Below are positions 33,801 through 43,600 of a stretch of DNA of 64,000 bases, piece after piece (the first letter of the stretch is position 1; every line of letters begins with the position of its first letter). The stretch comes from Micractinium sp. NFX-FRZ (Eukaryota; Chlorophyta; Trebouxiophyceae; Chlorellales; Chlorellaceae). Location: contig JAPTJF010000044.1 of assembly GCA_029339195.1 (NCBI GenBank), positions 62,001 through 126,000 of the forward strand, in the 5' to 3' direction. Made by a program: the position numbers and the translations under genes. The notes beneath the pieces are model-generated. The model was not told the DNA's origin and searched no databases. It saw nothing but the letters and a program-made list of their open reading frames with translations.

Positions 33801-36098
33801 TGCGCCTCATCAGAAATCAAGGTGCACAACATGTTGATCAGCCACATCACGCAGGTTTGCAGCCTCATTGCTGTGGACGTCGATCAAGCACCTCACAGGT
33901 GCGCTCACCTTGGGCACGCAGCTGTACACGATGTGCCGCACTGCTGCGGGGCTGTGGTGCGCCAGCGGCGCCTCGGCAAAGTAGCTGACCGAGTGGGTGA
34001 AGAGGTCGGGGGAGACGTAGCCCACCTGCGGGGGGGAGGGGGAGCACAGGGGGTGTTGGGATGATGGTTTTGGAGACGATAGAGGACTTTTGGAGACGAT
34101 AGAGGACTTTTGGAGACTGATGGATGGAGGGAGAGGTTGGGGGAGACGTAGCTTGGAGGGGGGCCGGGAGGGGTGGAAGGGGGGCGAGCATAGGGGAGTG
34201 CAGGGGTGTTGGGCGTTGACAAGAGGGTGAATTTGTCAGGGTGGAGAGGTCGGGGGAGATGTAGCCCACCTATGGGGGCCCGGAGGCGGAGGGTACAAGG
34301 GGAGTGAGCACCAGGGGAGCACAGGGGTGTTGAGGCGACGGGTTTCACTTTGACAAGATAGTGCAATCGTCATGATGCTGATTAGGTGTTGCCGGTGATG
34401 GGGGTGTTGAGATGCAGCGTGTTGTGACGCCGGGGGAGAGGCAATAGCAGAGCAGGAGGGGACTGCGGGCTGGGCAGGGAGGGCGGCACCCCAGGAGAGG
34501 CGAGGGCCAGGTGACAAGGATTGCAAACGGGGCAAGCAGACAGGCAGGGGAGGCGGGGGCCACCACCACACCAGCCCCAGTCGTTGGCCCGCTCACCACA
34601 AGCGGCCGCCCCTCTGTTGTGTCCACATCTGCGGCCGTCAGCGGTGGCATCTGCGGGTGCAGCTCCTGTGGGCAGGCAAGGGGGCGGTGGTGGTGGTGGT
34701 GGTCAGGAACGGGTGATGACACACATGCCATGCCCCACAAAACACCTGGAAGCGCTGCCCCTCCCCGCCTTTCCATGCCCACACCCACGGCACCTCTGCC
34801 CATCTGAGACCGCCCCCCCGCATGCGAAACTCTCCCCGCTTCAAACACACACGCACGTGCACACGCGCGGGGCTTTTGTGGGCGCACCCGCTCTTGAGAG
34901 GTGGGCTCCCCAGCCACCCACCCACCCACAGACACACACAAAGACACACAGACACGCACCTGGAAGCGGCGCCCCCATGAGATCCTCCCTCATCACACCC
35001 AGACACACACAAAGACACACGCACCTGGAAGCGGCGCCCCCATTGGTCGTGCGCCTCACACACCAGCCGGCTGTCCCCGTGGTGAACATAGTTGAGCGCC
35101 AGCAGCAGGTTCTGGCCTGCGCAAAGAGAGGGTTGCGTCGGGAAAGGCGGCAGCACTCGTGGTGACATCTGACCAGGTGCAAGCCCTCCCGGTGGTGCCA
35201 AGTCTTGAAGATGTGTGGAGGGCAAGCAGCAGGTGCTGCTCTATAGCCTCATCACAAGCCGCAGGCGCCGGCGTGCGCAGCAGCAACAGCAAACTCAGGA
35301 TACGGCATGCCCGAAAGCCGCCCCACTCCCACATACACACACCTCCAGTGCTGCCGTGCCCCTGCCTGGCGCTGCCGGCGCATGTCCCGCCCCGGCTGAT
35401 TCCACACAAAACCACACTTGAACGGCGCACGCTGCCCGCTCCGCCAGCCCCCACCTGCATGCCGGTTGGTCGGTTCCAGGTCCAGGCAGCGCTGGTAGCT
35501 GGCAATCGCATCGTGCACAGCGCCCACGTCACGCTGCGGGGGAGGCGGGGGGAGCGGTGGCGGGGGCGCGGCGGGCGGAGAGGTGTGTGAGGTGGCTGCC
35601 CGTTTGTGATATGACCTTGGAGCAAACGGCCTGGAATAGCTTAAGAGAGCTCACAAAATGCTGCAATTGCCAGCACAGATGGCGTGGGCAGAGGTGGAGG
35701 GCGCACGCTCTGCTGCACTCCGCAGTCACCCACCCACCCACTCACCTGCAGCACTCCAAGGTTGTTGAACGCCTCTGCATAGGTTGGCGCCGCCATCACC
35801 GCGGCATGCAGCAGCTGGAGCGCCTCCTGCAGGCGCGGTGCAGGCAGGCAGGCAGAGGAGGGGGCAGGTGGGGACAATGGGATGCCGGGCGGCAGGCGGT
35901 GGCACGCCAGTGCTGCCAGAGGCATCCCGCTTGCGGCTGGCGGCGGCGCGGGCATGCGTACACCATGGCACACTCGCCAGCTCATGTCGCTCTGCCCCTC
36001 ACCTATGCTGCCTCTGGCTGGGTGCAGCCAAACTGCTTGGGCTGCTGCTACAAGCACCCTCGCGCACACACATAGCTGCCTCACAATGCACGCACAGG

Positions 36099-36143
<45 letters not shown>

Positions 36144-39100
36144 GTCTCATGCGCAGGCTGCCAGTATGCGTCGCCCGCTCGCCTCACCTGCGCTCGGCCC
36201 TGCTGGGTGTACACAACTGCTAGGTTGTTCAGGCCCTGTGCACATGGGGGACAAGGTGGATTGACGCAGTGAGTAGATGCAGCTGAAAGTGCTCAACTTC
36301 GTTTGGGCACGAGAGGAACGGGAAGACAACCCGGTGACCAGAGGGGCAGCAGTTGGGCCGGTGAGGCACGTGCTCAGCTCGGTGCATCTTCTCGTGGCGG
36401 CCTGGCAGCCATGTGCGCATAGAAGGTGGATGGGGGCTGGATGCCGCGCCCAGGTGGCCAAGCAGCACATCTCCCCCTGCCACGCTGACCCGCTCCCACC
36501 CACAGACCCACACCCCACGCAGCTAGCCACCTGCGGGAAGTTGGGGCGCACGTTGAGCGCCGCCTGGTAGCACTGCACTGCCCGCTCAATGTTGCCCTGC
36601 TCGCGGTACAGCACGCCTGCAGGGCATGCCACAGTCAACACTTCCGGTCACAATGAGTTGCTGATATACAATGGGGCTCGCACAGCCGCACAAGGCGAGC
36701 AGGGGAAGGCGGCACGGTGTGTGCGAGTGGCAGGCCCGGGGGCGCGCTGGCAGGCAGCGGGCCGCAGCCACCGGCTGGGAGGCCAGCGGGCACACCCAGC
36801 AGCCGCAGCAGGCACCAGCGCCCCTCCAGCAGCCCACCCTTCCCTCCCAGCCAGCAGCCAGCACAAAACCAGGCGGCCCTGCCCATTCTCGCCCAGGCGG
36901 GCGGCGCACGCACCAAGGTTGTTGTGAGCCTCTGCGCAGCCGGGCTGCACCGCCAGCGTCGTCTGGTACCTGCACCGGAGTGCGGCAGAGGCAGGGCTGA
37001 GTGGTAGGCAGTACTGGCCTCATGTAAGCAGCGTCGTCTGGTACCTGCGCCCGCCAATATGTGGTAGAACCAGGACCAGGAGGTAAGTAGAGGTAAGTAC
37101 CGGCCTCACGTGACGTATACCCTTCAGACCCCACCACTTGTACCTAGCGCGATGCACATCAAAAACGGAAGCCGTACATTCCTTTTCTCTCTTGAAATCG
37201 CACCGCACAAGTACGCCCTCATCCCCCACACACAACCCACCCCACACTCACATGAAGAGCGCTTTGTCAATCTGGCCCAGCTCGGTGTGCGCCACCCCAA
37301 GGTTGTACAGCGCTTCACCGTGCCTCGGCGCCAGCGCCAGCGCCCGCTCGTATGCGGCCAGCCCCTCGGCCACCCTGCCTGCAGGTGCGAGAGCCAGCCA
37401 GGGTTCCTTCCTTCCTTCCTGTTACACCGTGTACGTCTCAGCAGAGATGACGGTTCCCGGTGCGGCACACAACCGGGACTGAATAAGAGGTTGCAAGTTG
37501 ATGGTGGCGGTGTGACGCAAGCCCTCTCAGCTGCCCCTGTCTGCACAGCACGCCACTGCCATCCCCAACTTCAGTGGCATGACTTGTATACGGGTCATGC
37601 AACTGCAACCAGGGCACCCGGTGGCGAGGTGCAGCTGGCAGTTGGCTGCCCACTTCTCTGTTCATTTCGTGTGAACAGCTGGACCTCCCTCGCTCACCTG
37701 CCGCCTTGATCTGCGTGCCGTACTGTGTCAGGGCCGCCGCCAGGTTTTGCTGCACCACCTCCAGGTTTGGGGACGCAGCCAGGGCCTGCCCATAGGCCGC
37801 AATCGCCTCCTCCAGCCGCCCCTGCAGGGGATGGGGGGGGATATGGGGGCACAGGGTGGAAGGGAGGGCGCACATGGCATATCTGCCGAGGGTGCCAGGT
37901 GCTAACCCCGCCCCCAAGCCTTCGCCACCACACCCCCACCCTGGGTCGGCCAGTGCCCCCCCTCCCAACCTGCTGCGTGTGCTAACCCCGCCCCCCAGCC
38001 TTCACCACACCCCCACCCTGGGTCATCCCGTGCCCCCCGCCCCACCTGCTGCTTGTGCATCACCCCCATGTTGCACCAGGCCTCGGCGTAGCGCGGCGCC
38101 AACGACACCTGCAGCACAGCGCACATTCGAGGGGCCAGGCGGGTGGTAGGCCGTAAAGGCTGGTAGTGGCAGATGGGCGCATGCAGAGCTGCAGGCCCTT
38201 CAACGCGCAGCCCGAGCGGTGGCGAGGAAAGCGCAAGGTGTGGGTGCATGCTGAGGTGGGGCAGAGTGCTGCCAAGGGGGTGACAGCCACCAGACGTTTG
38301 AAATTTGAAACGGAAGCAGGCCAGTTCCAGGGGGTGGGGCCAAACACACGGCGTAGGGGAGATGAGCGGGCAGCCATGCCCGCCAACCCACCGCTTTGGA
38401 GTAGTGCCGTATCGCCTCGTCAATAACGCCCGCCTCCGCCGCTGCCACACCTGCGGCAGCGGGACAGGAGGGCCAAGTGAGCAGCAGCGGGGTGCAACAA
38501 CCTCGAGAGTGCGCGCCGGCGGCAGCAGGTGCACTGCGGGAGGCCTGCCAGTCAGCACTGGGTGCAGCTACGGCGGCTGGGGGTGGATATTGGGAGGCTG
38601 TGCAGGCAGGGCAGGCAGGGCAGCCGAGCCGGGGCTCGGCAGCAGCTGGGACTGGCAGCAGCCAAGTACGAGCCGCTGTCTGGCTGTGCAACGTACCCAG
38701 GTTGTAGTGTGCTGGCGCGTAGCCGGGGCACACGGCCACCGCGCGCTCGTACTGCAGCCTCCAACCCACATGGGCCGCCAGCTTTTGCTGCGTGCCTGCG
38801 CAGGGCAGCAGGCGGCGGCGGGGTGGGTGCAAGAGATGGCGGGTGCGGGCCGGTGGCAGCTCACGTTATAAAACGGGCAGAGTGCATACAAGTGCACAAA
38901 GAGGACGCAGGGGCGGGCGACAGTTCAGCACAGAGGGAGACAGGGTGAGGGAGAGCGCTGCAGAGGGAGCCGCCGTCATGCATTGACAGCCTGGCACTCG
39001 GCCCTGGTCGCTGACCTGGCGACGAATGCTGACCTGGCAGGCAAAACAATGCAGCACGCACAGCATGCCTCTGACAACCCTGGCAGGCACCCGTACCTAA

Positions 39101-40265
39101 GTCTGTGAGCACAACAGCCAGCGCCTGCCGCACGTCGGTCGTGCCGCACGGGATGCACCGTGCAAGCGCGCCCGCCGCCGTGCCGGCACTCGGGGCCGCC
39201 GCCTGTGCTGCTGCCGCTGCCTGGGCCGCCGCAGGGGGCGCCGCGTCGGCCACTGCCGCTGCAGATTGCAGTGCCTCCCCCAGTGCCGCCGCGCTTGCTG
39301 CCATTCCCTCAACCTCTCCTCCCCCTCCTGCCCCTGCTGCCTCTTCCCCACCTTCTGCCTCCTCCGCCGCTGCCGCGCCCCCAACCTTCTGTGGCAGCGC
39401 TGCGTCTGCCGCCTCTGCCTCCTCCGCTGCCGCTGCCGCTGCCGCCGCTGCCTGGGGCTCCACGAGAGTGTGCGCCTTTTCAAGCGCCTGCAGCGCCTCT
39501 GCCAGCAGCCCGCTGTCTTTGTACACAGCAGCGCAGCCCACCAGGGCAGGCACGCAGCCTGGGTCGGTGGCCAGGGCGGCGGCAAAGGACGCCAGGGCCT
39601 GCAGCAGGGAAGAGCGCAGCATAACCACAGCACTGGTTCAAATGCCATGGCAAGAGCAGTGGCCTGGGCGGCAGCGGAAGCAGAGGCTGTTGAGGAGGCC
39701 TCCGCATTTCGGAGTAGCAAGACGGAAGCACTGCCGGCTTTAGAACAGCAATAGGGCGGGCGGCTGCGGGGCACGTGGCGGGGCCCACCGACAGTAGGAG
39801 CTGGCGGGAACAAGCTTGCCGGCAGCGGGCACAGCAAGACAAGGGGATTATTGGCGAACGCGCACGCAAGGGCACACAAATCCATCTTGTGCTGCTGTGT
39901 TGCTGAGTACCAGAGTTCAAGTGGGCTGCACGCACCTGCGCACGGCTGCCCGACGCTGCCAGGCAGCAGCCCTGCAGGCACAGCAGCTCAGGGCTGCCTG
40001 CCTGCCGCGCCAGCAGCGGCTGCAGCGCTGCCAGGGCGTCCTGGTGCCGCCCTCGCTCCAGCAGCAGCAGCGCCAGCTGCAGCGCGTGCTGGTCGCTGGC
40101 AGCGGCAGCGGTGGCGGCGGGAAGTGTGGCGCCTGTGCCGCCGTCACCACACGCTGGCTGCGAGGCTTCCAACGTCATTGGAGCGCCCTGGCTGGCCTTC
40201 AGCTCCCGTTGAACGCCCTCAGAGCTGCTCCTCTCCTCTGGCCCCTCTGTTGCCGCCGCGGGCAT
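28708..40265 (-). CDS. SPY: SPINDLY-type TPR protein O-fucosyltransferase (GT41), 1016 aa, 26 exons
   Basis: Exons: 39936-40265, 39097-39598, 38697-38795, 38392-38450, 38046-38108, 37698-37821, 37252-37378, 36914-36969, 36531-36616, 36188-36235, 35746-35826, 35455-35533, 35025-35116, 34597-34665, 33909-34025, 33424-33508, 32891-33000, 32413-32515, 32031-32170, 31607-31687, 31239-31295, 30940-30987, 30445-30520, 29761-29862, 29305-29396, 28708-28932; every junction keeps phase. Residues 60-600 are TPR repeats (for example CAEAHNNLG, RPNFPQGLNNLAVVY) interrupted by an Ala/Glu-rich insert at about 161-262. The catalytic half starts near residue 606: GYVSPDLFTHSVSYF, ELTGHTASNRLG, VTWIGYPNSTGL, FITFGSFNALAKQTPE, YAGTTTTTESLYMGVPCLTL, HAHNVGVSLL. 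These match plant SPY, which transfers O-fucose from GDP-fucose to Ser/Thr of nuclear and cytosolic proteins, rather than the O-GlcNAc transferase SEC. The tail is Q/P-rich. Introns after the exons at 33424 and 32891 use GC donors. No signal peptide is seen; nucleocytoplasmic. Confidence 0.94.
30036..30116 (-). repeat. Dispersed repeat, SPINDLY intron copy 1
   Basis: The stretch from CCTTCCTTGC through CACACCATGTACGCC to GCGGCACACTACCGGGA is similar to 37405-37470. Both lie in introns of the same gene and in the same orientation. Confidence 0.65.
30594..30635 (-). repeat. Echo of the acceptor and start of the SPINDLY exon at 30520
   Basis: The real exon starts YAMMDISLDPWPY. A copy about 100 bp upstream in the intron reads YAMIHISLDP and then a stop, preceded by an intact-looking acceptor-like TGCAG. 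Confidence 0.88.
30824..30856 (-). repeat. (CAG)11 on the plus strand, intronic
   Basis: Eleven perfect CAG units within the intron between the SPINDLY exons at 30940 and 30520. Confidence 0.95.
31388..31414 (-). repeat. Echo of the SPINDLY exon start at 31295
   Basis: The real acceptor and exon begin VVRNQYW. The upstream intron copy reads VVRHQYW with the acceptor-like GCAG retained, about 115 bp away. Confidence 0.88.
31821..31970 (-). repeat. Two echoes of the SPINDLY exon end at 32031
   Basis: The exon end reads FITFGSFNALAKQTPE. The downstream intron holds a copy reading PTFGSFYAGA (about 31931-31970) and a weaker CTCGSSKGPA copy (about 31821-31850). Confidence 0.75.
33124..33164 (-). 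repeat. Echo of the SPINDLY exon start at 33000
   Basis: The real exon starts ELAQLIRQD. The copy, about 160 bp upstream, reads QLAQLVPQLVPQN, with an internal 12-bp reduplication (GGTACCAGCTGC). Confidence 0.82.
34068..34115. repeat. 19-23 bp tandem repeat
   Basis: TTTGGAGACGATAGAGGAC is repeated twice, followed by a third TTTGGAGACTGAT copy, in a SPINDLY intron. Confidence 0.9.
34133..34275 (-). repeat. Two echoes of the SPINDLY exon start at 34025
   Basis: The real exon starts VGYVSPDLF. Upstream intron copies read SYVSPNLS (about 34133-34160) and GYISPDLST (about 34243-34275), at about 110-bp spacing. Confidence 0.85.
34954..34979 (-). repeat. Exact duplicate of a SPINDLY exon end and its donor
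   Basis: ACGCACCTGGAAGCGGCGCC plus CCCA is identical to the real exon end and donor at 35018-35044. The real donor is about 70 bp away, so two equal donors compete. Confidence 0.92.
36107..36142. repeat. (CA)18 microsatellite
   Basis: Eighteen perfect CA units in the SPINDLY intron between the exons at 36188 and 35826. Confidence 0.97.
37026..37052 (-). repeat. Echo of the SPINDLY acceptor and exon start at 36969
   Basis: GTCGTCTGGTACCTGC (minus-strand acceptor plus exon start) is repeated about 66 bp upstream in the intron. Confidence 0.88.
37405..37470 (-). repeat. Dispersed repeat, SPINDLY intron copy 2
   Basis: CCTTCCTTCCTTCC then ACACCGTGTACGTC and GCGGCACACAACCGGGA resemble the copy at 30036-30116. 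Confidence 0.65.
37902..38056 (-). repeat. 78-bp tandem duplication covering a SPINDLY exon end and donor
   Basis: Units 37902-37979 and 37980-38056 both end with a CACCTGCTGC(T/G)TGTG-like block. Only the second contains the true exon end (HKQQ|gtgggg). Confidence 0.88.
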
Positions 40266-40617
40266 TTGCTTAGGGCTCGGACGGCGAAAGAGCGCCTTGA
40301 TATAAGCTCAAATATAATGTGCTTTGTGCCAATTGGCGCCGGCTTCAGGCGCTCGGCGGCAATTGGCCAGCCAAACCTGCCGACAGCATGCACAGCACTG
40401 TCGGGCCGAGAGAGTGCCTTTCAAAGCTTGCCCATATTACTTGGCGCGTTGGTCAAGTGCACAGTTGTCTGCAAGCGAGGGCGCCTCTCTCGCTGCGCAT
40501 GCATGGTGGACAGCATTTCCCGCTGCACCTCTGAGCGTATTTGTTGTTGCTAGCTGTCTTCAAAGCTTCCTTCAGTACAATCAACAGCATATAGGCCCGT
40601 CAGCAGCGGCGGCAGCA
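40266..40617. other. Divergent promoter between SPINDLY and the AATF-like gene
   Basis: 352 bp separate two opposed start codons. The stretch is less GC-rich than its surroundings and contains GATATAAGCTCAAATATAAT at 40297-40316 and CAGCATATAGG near 40585, possible TATA-like elements for the two directions. Shared regulation is possible but unproven. Confidence 0.6.
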
Positions 40618-43600
40618 ATGCCCAAGAAGAAGAGTCTGGCGGAAGAGCTAGCGGACCTGTTCAATCCCGCGCCCACGAAAGGTGTGGCAGGGGACCGCCG
40701 CCGGCATCGTGGCGACTAGCCACCGCCGTCGCCGCCAATGCAGGCGGTGCTGCCGCCGCCGCCGCCTGCTAAGCCTGACCGGCACTGTTGTCATTGCTTT
40801 CCTTGCTATGATACCCTGCTGCAGAGTTTGATCCCGAGTCTGATGTATTTGGCGCCGGTCCGGCGCTTGAGGAGAGCGACGATGAGCTGGCAGCGGCGGT
40901 GCCCCGCAGGTGAGCTTGTTTGACGTGCACAGCGCCAGCGCCTGCCTCACCTGCTTCGCCTGCTTCCTGCTCATAAGCTGGCAGCGGCCGGGCCGTCAGG
41001 CGCGCAGAATACGACATGTGTGCGCCGCACCTGCCTGCCGCACCGATTACCATGCGCCTCCAGTGGCACCGTCCCCTCTTGCTGCACTTTCCTCACACTA
41101 CCCGTGCCTGTCAGTTGCACGTCTTGAGGCCATGCATGCTCCTGCCTGCTCGCCTGGCTGCAGGCGGGGCAAGGAGTCGCAGCGTCTGCGCGGCGATATT
41201 GTGATGGAGGGGCGGGCGTACTCTGGGCGGCGAAGCAGCCGGGCGGCTGTGTTTGGCGGAGAGGAGTCGGATGAGGGGGAGGAGGGGGAGGGGGAGGAGC
41301 AGGAGGAGGAGGGAGAGGAGGGGGCCAGCAGCGAAGAGGAGCAGGAGGGCGGCAGCGGGGAGGGAGACGAGGAGGAGGGCGACGTGCCGCATGCCAACGG
41401 GCGAGCGGCGCACGCTGGCAGCGACAGCGGCAGCGGCAGCGGCAGCGAGGAGGAGGAGGGCGGCAGCGAGGATGGGGTGGATGGGTGGCTCGCGGGCGAT
41501 GCAGGCGGCAGCGGCAGCAGTGATGACGAGCCGCCAGAAGCAGCGGCAGCGGGTAGCGGCGGCGCCTTGAAGCGGCGTGCGGTGCGTGCCGCCGCTGCTG
41601 GCGCGTCCGACGACGACGAGCAGGCGGGGGGCAGCAGTGATGAGGAGATGGAGGATGGGGAGGGCCGCGGCGGCGGCGCGGCGGCGGTTGTGGCGGCGGC
41701 AGCGGATGACGAGATGGCCGCTCTAGAACAAGAGTACGCGGCGATGCAACAGGTGGGCCGGGTGGGGCGGACCGTTGACGCATGATGGGCTGGGGGTTTT
41801 ACTTATACATCTGTATATGGCAGAGCGGCAGCTGCAGTGCGGGAGTGGCTGCAGCAGCTCGGGTGGGTTCCTGCGGCGAGTGGGCGTGGGCTAGTTACTT
41901 AGTGTAGCCTCTGCCCCCAGCTCATGTCTCAGCGTGGCTGCCCCTCCCTCCTTCCTTCCTGCTTGCGTGGCACGGGATATGAGCAGACGCCGCCCTCCCT
42001 GCATGCATGCCCGCTGCGTTGTACTGCCAGCCAGTGCAATCGGCCCCTCACAGCCCGCTTGGCTCACCTTCCTTTCTTGTGTGCTGTGTTGTGCGTGCTG
42101 TGCTGCAGGATGAGCAAGCGGCGCTGGCGGGGCTGCAGGAGCGGGCCGCCAAGGAGCGGAGGAAAGCGGTGGCGGTGCAGGTGGGTGGGCAGGGCGGCTG
42201 GCGGGTGGTTGTGAAGGAGTGGCATGGCACTGTCCGGCGGCTTCCGAAAAGGATGCTGCTGGTCTTGAGCAAGGCGGTTGGCAGCTGGGTTGGCTTGCGG
42301 CTGGCGGGGTGTGGCTGCTTTGCAGTGTGTGTGTGTGCTCTGCCGGCGCCGCTGCAGAGGCAGGAAGGCTGCGCGGGCCCAGCATGTGCCTGCTGCCCTC
42401 CCTCCAGTGCGCCTGCCTGGCCGCCTCCCTGGGTGGGCGGCACAGCCGCCTGTTGTGGCAGCATGTTCAGGACCGTGCTGCAAAATGGCTGCTGACAGGT
42501 CGATGGATGAAACCTTTGTTTTCCCGCCTGGGCGTGCAGGCTCAGAAGAGCGTGTGGCAGCGGGGGCTGGAGGCGCGCATCCTGCTGCAGCGCGCGCTGG
42601 CTGGGGCAAACCGCCTGCCGCAGGTGCGCAGCAGCTGCGTTGCTTGAGGCTTTGGCGAGAGCAGCATGCCGGTGCATAAAATGGTAGCCAGATCTGTTGT
42701 GACCTGCTGTGCTGCTGCTGATGATGATGATGATCATGTGACGCTTGCAGCCTCTGCTGCACCACATCCCCTTGGTGTGGGGCCGCCTTGCCATCACTAC
42801 CTGCCCAGCACGTCAGGGTACCGCGCCTGGCGAATGCCCAGTGCTTCCCTGCCGCCCGCTGGCACCTCTTTCCGTGCAGGGAGAGATGCAGGCGGTGGCG
42901 GCTGCCTCCGGCCCTGACATTGCTGCCGCCTTCACCGGCCTAGCAGCCGACGCTGCTGCGCTGGCCGGCGACTTGCTTCAGCTGGTGGGGGCGCTGGCGG
43001 GGCAGAACCCTGCCGTGGGCGAGGCCGCCGCGGCGGCAGGCGTGGATGGCGCGGCCGCCGCGGGGGCCAAGCGCGCGCGTGGCGGCGAGGAGCAGCCATC
43101 GGGCGGGGAGGGGCGGCAGCAGGGCGCGCAGCCGGCGCGCTCAGAGGAGCTGTGGGTGCAGCTGGAGGGCAGCTACGCCTCCTTTGCTCCCTTCAGGGAC
43201 GCGGCCATCGACCGGTGGCACCGCAAGACCATGCTCACCACAGGTGCGTGCCCAGTCGGCAGCCTTTGACCAGCCTGAGCCTGCTCTCCCCTTCACCACC
43301 ACGCGCATCGCTCATTGCCCTGTCGGCTGTCCCACGTGGCTGAAATGGTGGGGGCCCGCTTAACTGCGGGTCAGACGGGTTGGCGGGAAAGCAGGCCATT
43401 CGCAGCAGTTGACTGCGGCAGACACGCTTTGGCCCCACCCCGGCCCAGCTTGGCTGTGTGATGTGCTGGCTCGCGCTCATACCCCCAACCGACAGCTCCC
43501 CTGGAACACCCCTGGTGCACCCGCCTGACCGCGGCCTGCCCACCCGCTCCGTCTCCAACCCCCCCCTGCTGCCGCACCTCAGCCTCGCCCACCCACCCAT

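Noticed and set aside
28708..40265. Assignment of the TPR-GT41 gene as O-GlcNAc transferase (SEC/OGT)
   Set aside because: Catalytic-half wording (GYVSPDLFTHSVSYF, LTGHTASNRLG, TTTTESLYMGVP) and overall size follow SPINDLY rather than SECRET AGENT as I remember the families.
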